A stretch of 25,029 nucleotides of DNA from DATLZC01 sp037444005. GTDB lineage: Bacteria > Chloroflexota > Dehalococcoidia > DSTF01 > JACRBR01. Positions 24,045-25,029 of the stretch are shown here, piece by piece. Numbering within the stretch: position 1 is the first letter of the stretch; each line of letters starts with the position of its first letter. The DNA is taken from positions 1-25,029 of the forward strand of contig JBBING010000031.1 of NCBI GenBank assembly GCA_037444005.1. The letters are read 5' to 3'. The notes beneath the pieces were generated by a model. The model saw only the letters and a list, made by a program, of their open reading frames with translations, was not told the DNA's origin and made no database searches. A program made the translations under genes and the position numbers.

Positions 24045-24895
24045 ATCTGGCTGTACCCCGATCCCGGACGCTCGGGATCGACGCCCGTCCCTCGGGCTTC
24101 CTCGATCCAGCCGAACTCCTTCAGGATCTGTTGGCTGTACGTGACCCTGCCGGTGACGCGGTCGAGAGGCTCCGTCGCCAGCAGCAGCACCGCCTTCGCC
24201 ATGAGCTCCGGCGGCTCGCCGCGCGGGTCGTCGAGGCCACGGACCAGACGGTGGAACACGGTCCCCGGCGTCGGCACGACCTGCGACGGCGAAACGCACG
24301 TGACGGAGACGCCGTACTGATACACCTCGGCCGCGAGCCCCTGGGTGAAGCGCTCGAGGGCCGCCTTCTCGGCGCCGTAGCTGGTCCCGCCGATGCCCAT
24401 CGGCGCGTCCCGGTACGGCCCGCGTCCCGGCCCGATGGCCGCGGCCGAGGAGATGTTGACGATGCTGCCGCTACGCCGGGGAATCATGTCCTGGAGCGCG
24501 AGCTGGCTCAGGATGAACGGCGCGTGGAAGTTCACCGCCCACGAGCGGAGCCACTTGTTGAGCGGATAATCCTTCACCGGGATGAAATACGTGAGCGCCG
24601 CGTTGTTGACCAGCACGTCGACCGGCCCGTAGGTCTTGCGGGCCTCGACGATCAAGCGCTCGCATTCCTCCGGCTTCGAGATGTCGACGGCCACCGGTGT
24701 CGCCTCGCCTCCCGAGGCCCGGATGTCCTCCACCGTGCGCTCGAGCGACCCCTCGAGGGGATGCTCGCCCTCGCGGAGCGTCCGCGCCGCGCACACCATG
24801 CGGCCGCCTTCCGCGGCCAGCGTCCGTGCGATCGCGGCCCCGATGCCGCGGCTCGCGCCGGTCACCACGACGACCTTGCCGTCCAGCCTGCCCAT
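24041..24895 (-). CDS. Short-chain dehydrogenase/reductase (SDR)
   Basis: This classical SDR oxidoreductase of 284 residues has an N-terminal Rossmann fold. The NAD(P) motif TGASRGIG is at 12-19, with Arg38 after the second strand and Asp71 in VAVDIS. NNAAL (97-101) and Asn122 follow, then the catalytic Ser150, Tyr173 and Lys177 in NISSAAA and SYGAEKAAL. Arg16 in TGASRGIG and Arg38 suggest NADP(H) preference. The substrate is not predictable. ATG 24895 follows GGAGGG by about eight bases; the frame open to 24955 adds an Arg-rich leader that is not supported. The gene is convergent with the HD-GYP gene, and the two TAG stops share a CTAG palindrome at 24041-24044. Confidence 0.92.
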   Translation of the reverse strand: MGRLDGKVVVVTGASRGIGAAIARTLAAEGGRMVCAARTLREGEHPLEGSLERTVEDIRASGGEATPVAVDISKPEECERLIVEARKTYGPVDVLVNNAALTYFIPVKDYPLNKWLRSWAVNFHAPFILSQLALQDMIPRRSGSIVNISSAAAIGPGRGPYRDAPMGIGGTSYGAEKAALERFTQGLAAEVYQYGVSVTCVSPSQVVPTPGTVFHRLVRGLDDPRGEPPELMAKAVLLLATEPLDRVTGRVTYSQQILKEFGWIEEARGTGVDPERPGSGYSQI

Positions 24896-25029
24896 GACAC
24901 GTCCCTCCCGCGCCCGGCGGCTCGCTCCGCCGCGCGGAACGCAGTGTAGACGCACAGGGCGTGGAAGACTACGTCGCGATCTGCCTCATTGAAAGGGTTA
25001 CCGAACGGGGAGCGTTGCCTCAGAATCAG

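Noticed and set aside
24961..25029. GTG-initiated open frame running off the right edge (23 codons)
   Set aside because: There is no convincing ribosome binding site and too little sequence to tell it from chance.

Overview
The window is a GC-rich bacterial chromosome segment (roughly two thirds G+C by eye), densely packed with genes. It carries a CIRCE-controlled groESL operon, a NifJ-type 2-oxoacid:ferredoxin oxidoreductase split into two genes, multiheme c-type cytochromes, a Tat-exported iron-sulfur protein, a NarL-type two-component pair and a PAS/GAF/HD-GYP protein. The GroEL sequence and the mix of families suggest a deep-branching Chloroflexota member, but that assignment is an inference from memory of families and was not tested by phylogeny. 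No rRNA, tRNA, insertion sequence, CRISPR array or phage gene was seen. The largest gene-free gap is about 280 bases.

Layout. (1) 1-2260: groES-groEL with promoter, CIRCE operator, leader hairpin and terminator. (2) 2300-4327: citrate synthase and a HAD-like phosphatase, six bases apart. (3) 4374-8458, minus strand: a four-gene operon of degenerate receiver protein, membrane-anchored hexaheme cytochrome, Tat-signal four-cluster ferredoxin, and an NrfD-family membrane subunit fused to an NHL-repeat domain. (4) 8655-11085, minus strand: histidine kinase and response regulator with overlapping genes. (5) 11368-14495, plus strand: TPR membrane protein, NHL-repeat membrane protein and secreted hexaheme cytochrome. 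(6) 14574-18128, minus strand: split pyruvate/2-oxoacid:ferredoxin oxidoreductase. (7) 18379-21950: heterodimeric ABC exporter. (8) 22002-24044: a flavin/F420-type split-barrel protein and an HD-GYP phosphodiesterase. (9) 24041-24895, minus strand: short-chain dehydrogenase.

How the genes may work together. Sections 3 to 5 form one redox island. A two-component system lies between two operons that each encode a hexaheme cytochrome and an NHL-repeat protein. The minus-strand operon supplies the quinone-linked NrfD plus four-cluster ferredoxin plus cytochrome chain known from Nrf/Psr-type complexes, but no molybdopterin or NrfA catalytic subunit is present. The plus-strand operon supplies a second secreted cytochrome and likely periplasmic scaffold proteins. 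The simplest reading is an electron conduit between the quinone pool and a periplasmic or extracellular partner, possibly controlled by the kinase/regulator pair. This is the part of the window most likely to be new. The adjacent oxidoreductase and citrate synthase are central carbon enzymes that would feed reduced ferredoxin and acetyl-CoA into metabolism.
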